From NCBI GenBank assembly GCA_011317545.1, contig WUJK01000004.1, positions 1-64,000 on the forward strand: a stretch of 64,000 nt of DNA, given 5' to 3'. Positions within the stretch are counted from its first letter, which is position 1, and every line of letters begins with the position of its first letter. The DNA comes from Coniella vitis. Taxonomy: Eukaryota > Ascomycota > Sordariomycetes > Diaporthales > Schizoparmaceae. The notes beneath the pieces were generated by a model. It was not told where the DNA came from and did not search any database. It worked only from the letters and a program-made list of their open reading frames with translations. Position numbers and translations under genes: made by a program. Of this stretch, positions 21,715 through 35,042 are shown piece after piece.

Positions 21715-24700
21715 TAAGTTATTCGCTAATTTTCGTATTCTTTAATTAGATCTTTATAGATATTCTTTAGGGGTTCCTAAGTATTTTCTAAATTATCGTA
21801 TCCTTTCCATTTAATAAGGTATTATTTCCCGCGTCCGCGTTTACGTAAGTCGAGAATCTGTTCAACTTCGTATTATGCTTATTCTAGTTTAATAATATCT
21901 ATATCGTACGAGAGTTCTGCGTCTGCCGGTGCTAGTTCCAGAAGTGAAATGTGGAAGACTAGGTATAGACGTATATGTGGGATTTCGAGTTCGTAGTTAA
22001 CTGGGGAAATTTATCGTGCGATTTTATAAGGTCCAAGTTTTTTATAGTCGAGTTTATCGCTAGGTCTGGTGGTTTTAATATTTTTATAGTTAAGGTAGAC
22101 TTTATCTCCCTTCTATAGGATTAGTCCCTTAATCCTTTTCTAATTGGCGTATTTCGTTATTTATTCTTTAATGTCCTAAAGTATATGTCGAGCATCTTCG
22201 TATAATTGCTTAATTCTTCTGGCGTATTAGTCTGCCGTTTCTGCGTTTCTACCTAGTAGCGTTTCGTAGTATACTATAGGGTTATATCCGTAGAGTAGGA
22301 AGAATGGTGATTTTCCTATACTCGTTGTGTCTGCGCTGTTATAAGCGAATTGTACCGTAGGTAAGAGTTCGACCTAATTATCTTATTCGTAGTTAACGTA
22401 GCATTGTAGATACTATTCTATAATCTGGTTAGTGCGTTCTGTTTATCCGTCTATCTAAGGATAAAATGCTGTAGATATACGTTATATCGTTCCGAGGTAT
22501 TTAGTAAGTAAGATCTAGAATTTCGATATAAATTTTCTATCTCTATCTAATATAATTTCCTAAGGTATTCTATAGTTGGCGATAATAATACGGAGGAATA
22601 TATATGCGAGTTCTTCTACGGTACTACTTTCTTTATATAGTAGGAAGTATATATACTTGCTTAGTCTGCAAACTACTACTAAGATGCTATCGTACTGCAC
22701 CTAAGTTAAGGGTTCTCGTAAGAGGGGTAGCTTGGTAATAAAGTTTAGACTAATGGATAACCAAACAGTCGTAGGTATTGGTAGAGGTTATAGTAATCCG
22801 TAAGGTTTATGCCGTTCTATCTTATTCCGTTTATATATATCGTAGTTATTAACGATATCTATAACTCGTTTCTTAAGGCTTAGTAGATTCTAATAACGTT
22901 AGATCCTTTTATAGGTTACTCTAATTCCTTAGTATTTATATACTGGTACGCTATAGATACTTCTAATATAATCGTTTTATTCTAATATTATTATATTATC
23001 GAGGTTAGGTATTTCTCCTTCGATACGTAGTATTACGTTAAGTTCCTTAGTAATAGATAGTATAGTAAGATTACCTTCCGAATCTTCCCTAAAGATTGCT
23101 ATAATATCCTAACCTTTACTATTGCTATCCTTATAGTCTAATCGTCTGCTAAGAGCGTCCGCTCGTTCGTTTTCTTTGCCTTTACGGTAGATAATCTTAA
23201 AGTCGAATTCTAATAGAAATTCGTACTATCTAACTTATTGTTTATTAAGCTGCTTTGTTAAGGTGAATGCCTAAAGGTTCTTATAATCCGTATATATAAG
23301 AATTTATTGTTTTACGCCGATAAGGTAGTATCGCTATTCCCTAAAGGCTTCTACTATTACTATAAGTTCTTAATCGGGCGTTCTATAGTTAAGTTCTAGT
23401 CCGTTTAGCTTCTTACTAAAGTTACTGACTATTCGTAGTCGTCCTTTATCGTCTCGTTATCCGAGTTATCTACCGAGTATATAATCTAATACGTCTATCT
23501 CGATTTCGAAAACTTTCTCTTAGTCTGCTTCGACTAGGATTAGTTCTAATATAACTGCGTCCTTAATTATACTAAAGGCTTTCCGTGCCTATTCGTTCCA
23601 GTTAAAGGTAGTATCCTTTTTCGTAAGTTCTATAAGTAGTGCTATAATACTACTATAGTTCTTAATAAATTATCGGTAGAAGTTAGCGTAGCCTAAGAAG
23701 GCTCTAACGTCCTTAACGTTCTAAGGTATAGGCTAGTCCCTAACTGCCTATACTTTATCTTTCTATATTCGTATATACCCTAGTATAATAGTATATCCGA
23801 GGTAGTTAACTTCTTAGGTATTCTAGTTGTATTTAGTAGGTTCTACTAAGATCTTATTATCTTGGAGGATTTATAGGATTATCGTAACGTGCTTCTAGTA
23901 TTCCTCGAATATCTTTAAGTAAATAAGGATATTATCTAGGTAAGCGATTATAAAATAGTCGAGGTATTCGTATAAGATAAAGTTTATTATTTCCTGGAAT
24001 AATACAGGGGCGTTGGTAAGTCCGAATAGTATAATAAGGTATTCGAAATGTCCGTAGCGTATTCTAAACGCTATTTTCTATTCTTCTCCGGGTTTAATAC
24101 GAATATACGTATATCCTTCTTTAAGGTCGAGGGCCGTAAACTATTAGGCTCCTCTAAGTCTATCTCTAAGTTCTTTAAAGAGAGGTAAGGGGTACCGATT
24201 CTTAATTATAATATCGTTAAGTTACCGATAGTTAACGTATAGTCGTAGTTTGCCGTTTTTCTTTAGTATAAATAGGATTGGGTATCCTACTGGTGAATAG
24301 GAGGGTCTAATATAGCCTTTCTTAAGATTTTCGTCGATATATTTTCTAAGTACTTTAAGTTTATCCTTATCTAATCCGTAGATAGGAAAGAACTTTAGTT
24401 ATTCTCCTTCCTTAAGTGGGATTTCGTAGTTATATAGACCGTGCTCTAGTAGGCTATTATCGAATTTTCCTTAAAATAGTTTTATAAACTTCCGATACTC
24501 TTCTAGTATGCCGGAGAGGTCTCTAAACGTATCTTCGTCTTATATAGTTGCTATTATAAGGAGATATCGTTATACGTACTTAGTTCCTTCTTAAACTTAT
24601 CGCGATAATATATCCTACTATCTATAGAATCCTATTATATCGTATCCTAATCTATTATATCCCTTTTTCTATTAGGTACTAACTATCGCTAGATCCTTCT

Positions 24701-27500
24701 CTATAAGCTATCGAGGTTTATCGTATCCTAGGGTAGCTATTATTTTAGCTCTTCTCGATTTAGAGGTATATATAAATTCGTTTAAGCCCCTGCTATCTAG
24801 GTATCGCTTAGTAATTAAATCCGATCCTACGCCTTTAATTATAACCGCTTCTTAGGTATCCGCTTTATCCTATAAAATATAGCTATTAGTCCAATCGATT
24901 CGAGGATTTTCCTTTCTTAACTATAGTATACCTAAAATCAGCTCGTATTATACGGTGTCCGTAATATCGAAGTTTATTAGTATCGTACGTCCGTAGATCG
25001 TGACTAGTAATTGATCAGATTCCATATTAATAACACCTTAGCCGTAAGCGACTTCTATACCTTCTACGGTACTAAGTTTATAGGGTTCCATCTTCTTCTT
25101 CCAAGGTATCCGTTCTCTGTTAATAACGCTTAGGGATATAAAGTTTCCTTATGCTCCGCTGTCTAGGAGTGCTATATAGTATTTATCGTTAATTCGTACT
25201 GCGATTTTCAAATATTCGTACGTCGAGCTATCTATCGCGCAGAGGGACTTTGCTGTAAGTCCTAATCGCTTATTATCCCTTACAGGCGATCCTTGCCTTT
25301 TGGGTTCTGCTATTCTTACTATATTCTAAGGGCTATTATCTATACTAGGTTCTTAGCTTATTATATTCCGTATCGTATACGTACTACAGCCTATCGCTAT
25401 AAGCGCGCTTAATTTTCTTCTTCGGTATACGGAGTCTATACTCCGGGCTGACTATCCTTAAGGTCGTAGTAGGTACGCGCTTTATCCGCTAGGTATTCTA
25501 CGTAGTCGGCGCGCTTATAGAAGCTATAATACGTAGGTTCTACGTATACGGGCTTTACAAGCTTTTCCCTTTATTTCTATTCGCGTATTCTATACTAATC
25601 GAGCGCTTTTTCTTACGCATAAGGTGCGCACTAGGGTATCGTGCATTAGTACTATTTTACTTATCGCGTGGTATATTCGTAGGGGGTGTTATATATAAGG
25701 CCAATGCTGGCGTAGTTTCCCCTTATTCTAAGTACTTTGCGATAGTCGCTATTATCGTTATCGTAGGCGATGATGCTATACCCTGCCTCGCGCATAGGGA
25801 ACCATTCGTTGGTTACCTTGTGTTTAAAGTGTTGTCTGCAATTATATATAATATAGGCAAACTATATAATCTAGTAGTATTTCTCGTAGAGGTGATTAAT
25901 TCGCGCGTCTTCCTATACTAGGGGGGTTTCGTCTTAACAAGATATTATTCGGAATAGTTCTCTAAATATAATGCTATAAATAAAGTAGTATACGTCTCCT
26001 TTATCGGTATCTTCGTCTATAGAGCTTTTTAGTTCTAAGCTCGTTTCTTCGTTAATAGTTTAGGTACTAGCACTTTAACCGATGCTAAGCGTTCCCTATT
26101 ATTCCGTAATTTCCGTAATATTGCTCTGCGAGATATCCGTTTCGTTGGGTAGTTCGTACCCTTCTATATCGCGCTAGTGGGGGTGTTCCCTAATAAGCCA
26201 GGCTTACTGCTCTATTACTGGTTTTTCGAATAGACCGTTATCCGTCGTAGAAAGGGGTATTCTCTAAGTAACTGTAATTTATCGTTCCTTGCGAGGTTTC
26301 TAAGGGAACTATCCTAAGCCTTACTTTGCCGAGAGGTGCGTTATACAATTATCCTTATAATAGAAGGTCCAGTTAAGGAGTCTATAGTCGGAGTCGTCCG
26401 ACGCTTACTCTAGAAGCTGGTTTTAGCTGGGAGTAGAGTCCGTGGTCTCGCGTGTTATAATATTGGCTTATCGTCCTTCGGGGACTTTCTTAAATTCTCT
26501 AGGTTTCTTGGGTTATCGGCACTCTCGTGCGAAGTAGCCTGTCTTGCCACAGTTAAAGCATTCCTTGCTTATAGGTTTACGTTAAGCTGCGTCGAGCTCT
26601 ATAGGGCCTAAGTGTATAGTGCCGCTGACCGCCGTGCCTCGTTGCTGGAAGCTGCAGTTAGTTATCTATTAAATCCGCCGTCCCGTATTAGCGTAATTCC
26701 TCTATATAATATAGCTTCCTCCTTTCTTGCTTTTCTCTATACGTTTTTCGTAAAGACGGTTATCGATATAGATAGCGTTATTGCTAAATATTGTAAAGTC
26801 TTCGGGCTAATCCTACTTAGAGATTTCGTCCTTAACCTTATCCTTAAGTCCTCTATAGTAGTATTCTATAAGGTTCTTATCTTCCTAAGGGAGGCGTACT
26901 AAGAGTTACTTAAAGCGAACCGTATAGGCTAAAGCTAACTTATTCTACTTAAGTTCTATAAGTTGCTACGCTATAGTCCGTTCTTCGTTAGGATCGCCAA
27001 ATGTTTCCTTAAGGATACGCTCGAATCCTACGAATAAATCGAATATATTCTTAGTAGTCGTCTTACGTTAATCGAGGTTGCCTAGGTATTTAATATAGTC
27101 ACGAAGTAAGGGTTCGTACCAGATAAGTACGTCCTTTTCGAATCGTATACCGGCTAGGACAACTTTATCGGGTTCGGTGGTGAATTATACTGCGTTATAT
27201 AGGAAGTACGCCTTATAATAGGTAAGGAACCCTTAAAGCGTCTTCTGGTTGCCGTCGTATATAGCAGGTTTATCTATCTTATAGCCGTTACCGGTATTTT
27301 AAATAATAGGCGCTGGGGGTATAGCGGCCGTGGCTTGGTATTATTCGATTTACTGAGCCTGCCGATAGATAGTGCGATTCTGCTGCTCCTAAGCCTATCG
27401 GAGTATAGCGAGTTGCTAAGTAAGTTCGATTAATTAGTATATTATATCTTCCTAAGTTACGACCTAGCGACGTCCTTCGCCTAAGGTAGACGGGGTAGGA
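21715..27500 (-). pseudogene. Element F gag-pol relic
   Basis: Read leftwards: gag with a CCHC knuckle at 26519-26560 that still translates as CFNCGKTGYFAREC; protease with the LLDSGA motif near 25141-25215; reverse transcriptase around 23900-24380, where the catalytic motif is now YLDN (GAT to AAT); RNase H around 23150-23560; integrase core around 21880-23000; chromodomain around 21722-21870. The gene order (RT, RNase H, IN, chromodomain) places it in the chromovirus branch of Ty3/gypsy elements. Frames are interrupted by RIP-type TAG/TAA codons in every domain. Confidence 0.85.
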
Positions 27501-27575
27501 GTTTAAGGAGCTATTACTATACTTAATATTACCTAAGAGGTATACGTAGACCGTCCTAAATAAGAGTTATGAAAA

Positions 27576-28060
27576 TATAATAATCCTTGCCTAAATCCCG
27601 GATTCTGGAAGTACCTATAAGTTATATATTAGCAGGTGGGGAAGTATTACCTTTAAGTCTTCGTACGTTGTCGAGCAATATCAAGTGTCACAAGTAATCA
27701 AAAGGGATTACCCTATTATATAAAATAATACTTAGATTTACAACTAAAGACTATAAGGAAAACTATCTAATAGCTAGGAAATCCATCGCCCTTATATCCT
27801 TCCGTTATTCTATATTGAATACCCTATTTAACCTTGGATCTTCTGGATTATCTTGCGATCTTAATAATCTAGCTCTGCTGGATTATCTAATAATCTTAAT
27901 AATCCTTTCCTAATTAGTTCGTATAACCCTAACCCTGACTATATTATCCTATGTGACTTGGTTATATAAGAGATCCCTATCGGTCCGTTAAGGTTCCGAT
28001 TTGCTGGTATATAGTTGCGCTGGCCTGTTCCTGTGACCTGCATGGCCGTGGGTTATAACA
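27576..28060 (-). repeat. Element F 5' LTR
   Basis: 485 bp, a full-length partner of 20501-20985. It is followed by the duplication GATAT at 28061-28065. Confidence 0.9.
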
Positions 28061-28065
28061 GATAT

Positions 28066-28349
28066 ATCGTTAAAAGAAGATATAGCGGGAACGGATAGCG
28101 CGTGCTATTCGTCGCGGTTTATCGAATCTAGAGGATCTGGATTGCGTAGAGCGTAAGGAGGCGGAGAAGGAGCGCGTAGCTGCTAAGGCTAAGAGGCGTC
28201 CTACGGAATCGGCTATTCCCGAAGGCCTATTACCCGAAGGTTTTATAATTACCGCGTTAGAGGATTTTAATTAGTCTGGGGTTTCTCCGTTATCTCCGTC
28301 CGATTTTCTAATTAGGGATTTATAAGGCGCTAGGGCCTCTAGTTCGTGA
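28066..28349 (+). pseudogene. Antisense ORF of element E, second part
   Basis: It continues the frame of 20158-20500 after removal of F. Visible pieces are RERIARAIRRGL and a Lys/Glu-rich stretch (VERKEAEKERV), which line up with the corresponding region of the F version, while the tail is different. It ends in TGA at 28347-28349. Confidence 0.6.
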
Positions 28350-28359
28350 TTTTTGGTTA

Positions 28360-31300
28360 ATAAGGGTTGGTAGGGGTTCCTTTATTACCTATAGGAGATA
28401 GCGGATATCCGTAGTATAGCGGCTATACGCCTTAACTTCTATAGTTAAGGTTGTATATTTAATTCCTAGATACCTGTTAGTCTTATATAGCGCTTTCGTT
28501 TCTATACGGATTATTACGTCTGGGTTTTTAAATATTTCCGCTAATTCTCGTATTCTTTAATTAGATCTCTATAGACGTTCTTTAGAGGTTCCTAAGTATT
28601 TTCTAAGTTATCGTATCCTTTCTATTTAATAAGATATTACTTTCTATATCCGCGTTTACGTAAATTAAGGATTTATTTAACTTCGTATTATGCTTATTCT
28701 GGTTCGATGATGTTTATATCGTATGAAAGTTCTGCGTTTACGGGTGCTAGTTCGAGGAGTAAGATATAGAAGACTAGGTATAGCCGTATATGCGGAATTT
28801 CGAGTTCGTAGTTAACTAGCGAAATTTATCGTATAATTCTATAAGGTCCAAGTTTCTTATAATCGAGTTTATCGCTAGGTCTAGTGGTTTTAATATTTTT
28901 ACGGTTAAGGTAGATTTTATCTCCCTTTTATAGGATTAATCCCTTAATCCTTTTCTAGTTAGCGTATTTCGTTATTTATTCTTTAACGTCCTAAAGTATA
29001 TATCGAGTATCTTCGTATAATTGCTTAATTCTTCTAGCGTATTAGTCTGCTATTTCTGCGTTTCCACCTAATAGTATTTCGTAGTATACCGTAGGGTTAT
29101 ACCTATAGAGTAGGAAGAATAGTGATTTTCCTATACTCGTTGTATCTGAACTATTATAGGCGAATTATGCCGTAGGTAAGAGTTCGACCCAATTATCTTA
29201 TTCGTGGTTAACGTAGTATTATAGATATTATTCTATAATCTAGTTAGTATATTCTGTTTATCCGTCTATTTAAGGATAAAATGCCGTAGATATACGTTAT
29301 ATCGTTCCGAGGTATTTAGTAAGAGAGATCCAGAATTTTAATGTAAATTTTCTGTCTCTGTCTAATATAATTTCCTAAGGTATTCCGTGGTTGGCGATAA
29401 TAATGCGGAGGAATATATATACGAGTTCTTCTACGGTACTACTTTCTTTATATAGTAGGAAGTATACGTACTTACTTAGTCTATAAACTACTATTAAGAT
29501 ACTATTATACTATACTTAAGTTAAGGGTTCTCGTAAAAGGGGTAGCTTAGTAATAAAGTCTAGACTAATAGATAACTAAATAGTTATAGGTATTAGTAGA
29601 GGTTATAGTAGTTTATAAGGTTTATATCGTTCTATCTTATTCCGTTTATATATATTGTAGTTGTTGACGATATCCGTAACTCGTTTCTTAAGGTTTAGTG
29701 GATTCTAATAACGTTAAATCCTTTTATAGGTTGCTCTAATTCCTTAGTATCTATATACTAGTGCGCTATAGATACTTCTAATAAAGTTGTTTTATTCTAA
29801 TATTATTAGGTTATCGAGGTTAGGTATTTCTCCTTTAATACGTAGTATTATATTAAGTTCCTTGGTAATAGATAGTATAGTAAGGTTACCTTCCGAATCT
29901 TCCTTAAAGATTGCTATAATATCTTAGTCTTTGCTATTGCTATCCTTATAGTCTAACCGTCTGCTAAGAGCGTCTGCTCGTTCGTTTTCTTTACCTTTAT
30001 AGTAGATAATCTTAAAGTCGAATTCTAATAGAAATTCGTACTATCTAACTTATCGTTTGTTAAGCTGCTTTATTAAGGTGAATGCCTAAAGGTTCTTATA
30101 ATCCGTATATATAAGAATTTATTATTTTGCGCCGATAAGGTAGTATTGCTATTCCCTAAAGGCTTCTATTATTACTATAAGTTCTTAATCAGGCGTTCTA
30201 TAGTTAAGTTCTAATCCGTTTAGCTTCTTACTAAAGTTGCTAACTATCCGTAGTCGTCCTTTATTATCTCGTTATCCGAGTTATCTACCGAGTATATAAT
30301 CTAATACGTTTATCTCGATCTCGAAAACTTTATCTTAGTCTGCTTCGACTAGGATTAGTTCTAATATAACTGCGTCCTTAATTATACTAAAGGCTTTTTA
30401 TGCCTATTCGTTCCAGTTAAAGGTAATATCCTTTTTCGTAAGTTCCGTAAGTAATACTATAATACCACTATAGTTCTTAATAAATTATCGGTAGAAGTTG
30501 GTATAGCCTAAGAAGGCTCTAACGTCCTTAACGTTCTAAGGTATAGGCTAGTCCCTAACTACTTATACTTTATCTTTTTATATTCGTATATACCCTGGTG
30601 TAATAGTATATCTAAGGTAGTTAACTTCTTAAGTATTCTAATTATATTTAGTAGGTTCTATTAAAATCTTATTATCTTAGAGGATTTATAGGATTATCGT
30701 AATATACTTCTAGTATTCCTCGAATATCTTTAAGTAAATAAGGATATCGTCTAGGTAAGCGATTATAAAATAGTCGAGGTATTTACGTAAGATAAAGTTT
30801 ATTATTTCTTAGAATAATATAGGGGCGTTAGTAAGTCCGAATAGTATAATAAGATATTCGAAATATCCGTAGCGTATTCTAAATGCTGTTTTCTATTCTT
30901 CTCCGGGTTTAATACGAATATATGTATATCCTTCTTTAAGGTCGAGGGCCGTAAACTATTAGGCTCCTCTAAGTCTACCTCTAAGTTCTTTAAAGAGAGG
31001 TAAGGGGTACCGATTCTTAATTATAATATCGTTAAGTTGCCGATAGTTAACGTATAGTCGTAGTTTGCCGTTTTTCTTTAGTATAAATAGGATTAGGTAT
31101 CCTATTAGTAAATAGGAGGGTCTAATATAGCCTTTCTTAAGATTTTCGTCGATATATTCTCTAAGTGCTTTAAGTTTATCCTTATCTAATCCGTAGATAG
31201 GAAAGAACTTTAGTTATTCTCCTTCTTTAAGTAGGATCTTGTAGTCGTATAGGCCGTACTCTAGTAGGCTATTATCGAATTTTCCTTAAAATAGTTTTAT

Positions 31301-34300
31301 AAACTTCCGATACTCTTCTAATATACCGGAGAGGTCTCTAAACGTATCTTCGTCTTATATAATTGCTATTATAAGGAGATATCGTTATACGTACTTAGTT
31401 CCTTCTTAAACTTATCGCGATAATATATCCTATTATCTATAGAATCCTATTATATTGTATCCTAATCTGCTATATCCCTTATTCTATTAGGTATTAACTA
31501 TCGCTAGATCCTTCTCTATAAGCTATCGAGGTTTATCGTATCCTAGGGTAGCTATCGCCTTAGCTCTTCTCGATTTAGAGGTATATATAAATTCGTTTAA
31601 GCCCCTGCTATCTAGGTATCGCTTAGTAACTAAATCCGATCCTACGCCTTTAATTATAACCGCTTCTTAGGTATCCGCTTTATCCTATAAAATATAGCTA
31701 TTAGTCTAATCGATTCGAGGATTTTCCTTTCTTAACTATAGTATGCCTAAGATTAGCTCGTATTATACGGTATCCGTAATATCGAAGTTTATTAGTATCG
31801 TACGTCCGTAGATCGTAACTAGTAATTAATTAGATTCTATATCGATAATACCTTAGCTATAAGCGACTTCTATACCTTCTATAGTACTAAGTTTATAGGG
31901 TTCTATCTTCTTTTTCTAAGGTATCCGTTCTCTATTAATAACGCTTAGGGATATAAAGTTTCCTTATACTCCGCTGTCTAGGAGTGCTGTGTAGTATTTA
32001 TCGTTAATTCGTACTGCGATTTTCAAATATTCGTACGTCGAGCTGTCTATCGCGCAGAGGGACTTTATCGTAAGTCCTAATCGCTTATTATCCCTTATAG
32101 GCGATCCTTACCTTTTAGGTTCTACTATTCTTACTATACTCTAAGGGCTATTATCTATACTAGGTTCTTAGCTTATTATATTCTATATCGTATACGTACT
32201 ACGGCCTATCGCTATAAGCGCGCTTAATTTTCTTCTTCGGTATACGGAGTTTATACTCCGGGTTCGCTATTCTTAATAATATAGTAGATTCGTATTTTAT
32301 CTGCTATATATTCTATGTAGTCTACGCTCTTATAGAAGCTATAGTGCGTAGGTTCCGCGTATACGGGCTTTACGCGCTTTTCCCTTCGCTTCTATTCGTA
32401 TATTCTATACTAGTCGAGCGCTTTTTCTTACGCGTAAGGTACGTACTAGGGTATCGTATATTAGTACTATTTTACTTATCGTATAGTATATTCGTAGGGG
32501 GTATCGTATATAAGGCTAATACTAGCGTAGTTTCCCCTTGTTCTAAGTACTTTGTAATAGTCGCTGTTATCGTTGTCGTAGGCAATAATACTATACTCTG
32601 TCTCGCGCGTAGGGAACTATTCGTTGGTTACCTTATATTTAAAGTATTATCTATAATTATATATAATGCAGGCAAACTATACGATCTAGTAGTATTTTTC
32701 GTAGAGGTGATTAATTCGCGCGTTTTCCTATATAAGGGGGGTTTCGTTTTAATAAGATATTATTCGGAATAGTTCTCTAAGTATAATACTATAGATAAGG
32801 TAGTATACGTCTCCTTTATCGATATCTCCGTCCGTAGAGCTTTCTAATTCTAAGCTTGTTTCTTCGTTAATAGTTTAGGCGCTAGTATCCTAACTAATAT
32901 AGAGCGTTTCCTATTATTCTGTAATTTCCGTAATATTACTCTACGAGATATCCGTTTCGTTAGGTGGTTTATACCCTTCTGTATTACGCTAGTAGGGGTA
33001 TTCCCTAATAAGCTAGGCTTACTACTCTATTACTAGTCTTTCGAATAGACCGTTATCCGTAGAGAGGGGTATTCTCTAGGTAACTATAATTTATCGTTCC
33101 TTATAAGGTTTCTAAGGGAACTATCCTAAGCCTTACTTTACCGAGAGGTACGTTATATAATTATCCTTATAATAGAAGGTCTAGTTAAAGAGTCTGTAAT
33201 CGGAGTTATCCGACGCTTACTCTAAAAGCTAGTTTTAGCTAGGAATAGAGTCCGTAGTCTCGCGTATTATAATATTAGCTTATCGTCCTTCGGGGACTTT
33301 CTTAAATTCTCTAGGTTTCTTAGGTTATCGGCATTCTCGTGCGAAGTAGCCTATCTTACTATAGTTAAAGCATTCCTTACTTATAGGTTTACGCTAAGCT
33401 ACGTCGAGCTTTATAGGTCCTATATATATAGTACCGCTAACTACCGTACCTTATTACTAGAAGCTATAGTTAGTTATCTGTTAAATCCGCTATCCTATAT
33501 TAGCGTAATTCCTCTATATAATATAGCTTCCTCCTTTCTTACTTTTCTCTATACGTCTTTCGTAGAAACGGTTATCGATACGGATAGCGTTATTACTAAA
33601 TGTTATAAAGTCTTTAGGCTAGTCCTACTTAGAGATTTCGTCCTTAACCTTATCCTTAAGTCCTTTATAATAGTATTCTATAAGGTTCTTATCTTCCTAA
33701 GGGAGGCGTACTAAGAGTTGCTTAAAGCGGACCGTATAAGCTAAAGCAGACTTATTCTACTTAAGTTCTATAAGTTATTATACTATAGTTCGTTCTTTGT
33801 TAGGATCGCTAAATATTTCCTTAAGGATACGTTCGAATCCTGCGAATAAATCGAATATATTCTTGGTGGTCGTCTTGCGTTGATCGAGGTTGCCTAGGTA
33901 TTTAATATAGTTATAAAGTAAGGGTTCGTACTAGATAAGCGCGTCTTTTTCGAATTATATACCGGCTAGGATAACTTTATCGGGTTTAGTAGAGAATTAA
34001 GCTACGTTATATAGGAAGTATACCTTATAATAGGTAAGGAACCCTTAAAGCGTCTTTTAGTTGCCGTCGTATATAGCAGGTTTATCTATCTTATAGCTAT
34101 TACCGGTGTTTTAAATAATAAGCGCTAGGGGTATAGCGGCCGTAGCTTAGTATTATTCGAGCTATTAGGCCTGCCTACGGATAGTACGATTCTACTGCTC
34201 CTAGTTCTGCTAGAGTATAGCGAGTTATTAAGTAAGTTCGATTAATTAGCGTATTATATCTTCCTAAGTTGCAACCTAGCGATATCCTTCTCCTAAGGTA

Positions 34301-34387
34301 GACGGGGTAGGAGTTTAAGGAGCTATTACTATACTTAATATTGCCTAAGAGGTATATATAGACCGTCCTAAATAAGAGTTGTGAAAA
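28360..34387 (-). pseudogene. Element E gag-pol relic
   Basis: Same organisation as F, on the minus strand: chromodomain near 28520-28690, integrase about 28700-29830, RNase H about 29970-30400, reverse transcriptase about 30700-31200 (AYLDDI still readable near 30750-30765), protease near 31965-32040, and CCHC knuckle at 33331-33372 with two Cys/Gly positions altered. A block near 32260-32340 differs from the other copies although its neighbours are nearly identical. RIP-type stops make it non-coding. Confidence 0.82.
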
Positions 34388-34848
34388 TATAATAATCCTT
34401 ACCTAAATCCCTGATTCTGGAAGTACCTATAAGTTATATATTAGCAGGCGGGGAAGTATTACCTTTAAGTCTCCGTACGTTTATCGAGCAATATCAAGTA
34501 TTACAAGTAATTAAGAGGGATTACCCTATTATATAAAATAATACTTAGATTCACAACTAAAGACTATAAGGAAACTATCTAATGTTAAGCTGTGAACTCC
34601 TGTCCTTATATCCTTCTGTTATAGTATGAGTCGATCCAGTCGATAGGCGACTCTATCGACTCGTAGTATATAGGTCGACTAGGTCGATAAGCGACTCTAT
34701 CGACTATACAACCATTAGGACCCTAACCCTGATTATATCATCCGTAGGTCCTTATATAAGAGATCCTATCGGTCCGTTATAGTTCCGACTTCTAATGCTA
34801 TATTGCGTTGGCCTGTTCCTGTGACCTGCATGACCGTGGGTTATAATA
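34388..34848 (-). repeat. Element E 5' LTR (461 bp, variant)
   Basis: Partner of 19596-20056, better preserved. It carries two short hairpins at 34639-34660 and 34683-34704, each with an 8-bp stem (GTCGATA-/CTATCGAC; the second has one mismatch) and a CGACT-containing loop. It is followed by AATAG. Confidence 0.88.
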
Positions 34849-34853
34849 AATAG

Positions 34854-34941
34854 ATTAAAGAAGAAGGTTATATTTAACGGTTTTAGGAATAACCGACGAA
34901 GAAATCTTTCGAGAATAACTTTTATTAATTCTTAACGATAT
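34854..34941 (-). pseudogene. Antisense ORF of element A, 5' part
   Basis: First 88 bp of the antisense ORF of element A, beginning at the ATA (formerly ATG) complementary to 34939-34941. It was separated from the remainder (19078-19595) by element E. Confidence 0.55.
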
Positions 34942-35042
34942 AACGAATTAGGAAGGTATAATCCGAAGTAAGAATATTAAGTAGGACTATTTACGGAAAT
35001 ACCGTAGGCTTTTAGGGATAAAAACCGATAGAAGAGAGATAA

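Larger units (their letters stand above)
20501..28060 (-). mobile_element. Element F: youngest full-length chromodomain retrotransposon
   Basis: A 7560-bp element on the minus strand inside E, with 485-bp LTRs (20501-20985 and 27576-28060) that begin TGTAATGATCC and end GGTTATAACA on the plus strand (TG...CA). It is flanked by the 5-bp duplication GATAT (20496-20500 and 28061-28065). Being innermost it is the last insertion. It also keeps more CA/TG sites than A or B (for example, the gag zinc knuckle is unmutated). It is complete in structure: gag, protease, RT, RNase H, integrase, chromodomain, antisense ORF and purine tract. RIP-type stops still disable it. Confidence 0.9.
19596..34848 (-). 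mobile_element. Element E: variant chromodomain retrotransposon inside A
   Basis: A minus-strand element with 461-bp LTRs (19596-20056 and 34388-34848) and the 5-bp duplication AATAG at 19591-19595 and 34849-34853. Its own internal sequence is 20057-20500 plus 28066-34387 (about 6.77 kb), split by element F. The gag-pol core is very close to that of A, B and F. The middle of the LTR, the antisense ORF and a segment near 32260-32340 are clearly diverged, so E belongs to a sister or recombinant lineage. RIP-type damage is dense. Confidence 0.88.

Noticed and set aside
26612..26902. 96-codon plus-strand frame in element F
   Set aside because: Complement of the gag region; the equivalent frame is closed in other copies and the sequence is Leu/Ile-rich only because of RIP composition.
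32344..32772. 142-codon plus-strand frame inside the retrotransposon nest
   Set aside because: It is antisense to gag-pol of element E in a region where RIP has changed codons. It lies outside the conserved antisense ORF and is not open in the equivalent parts of A, B and F.
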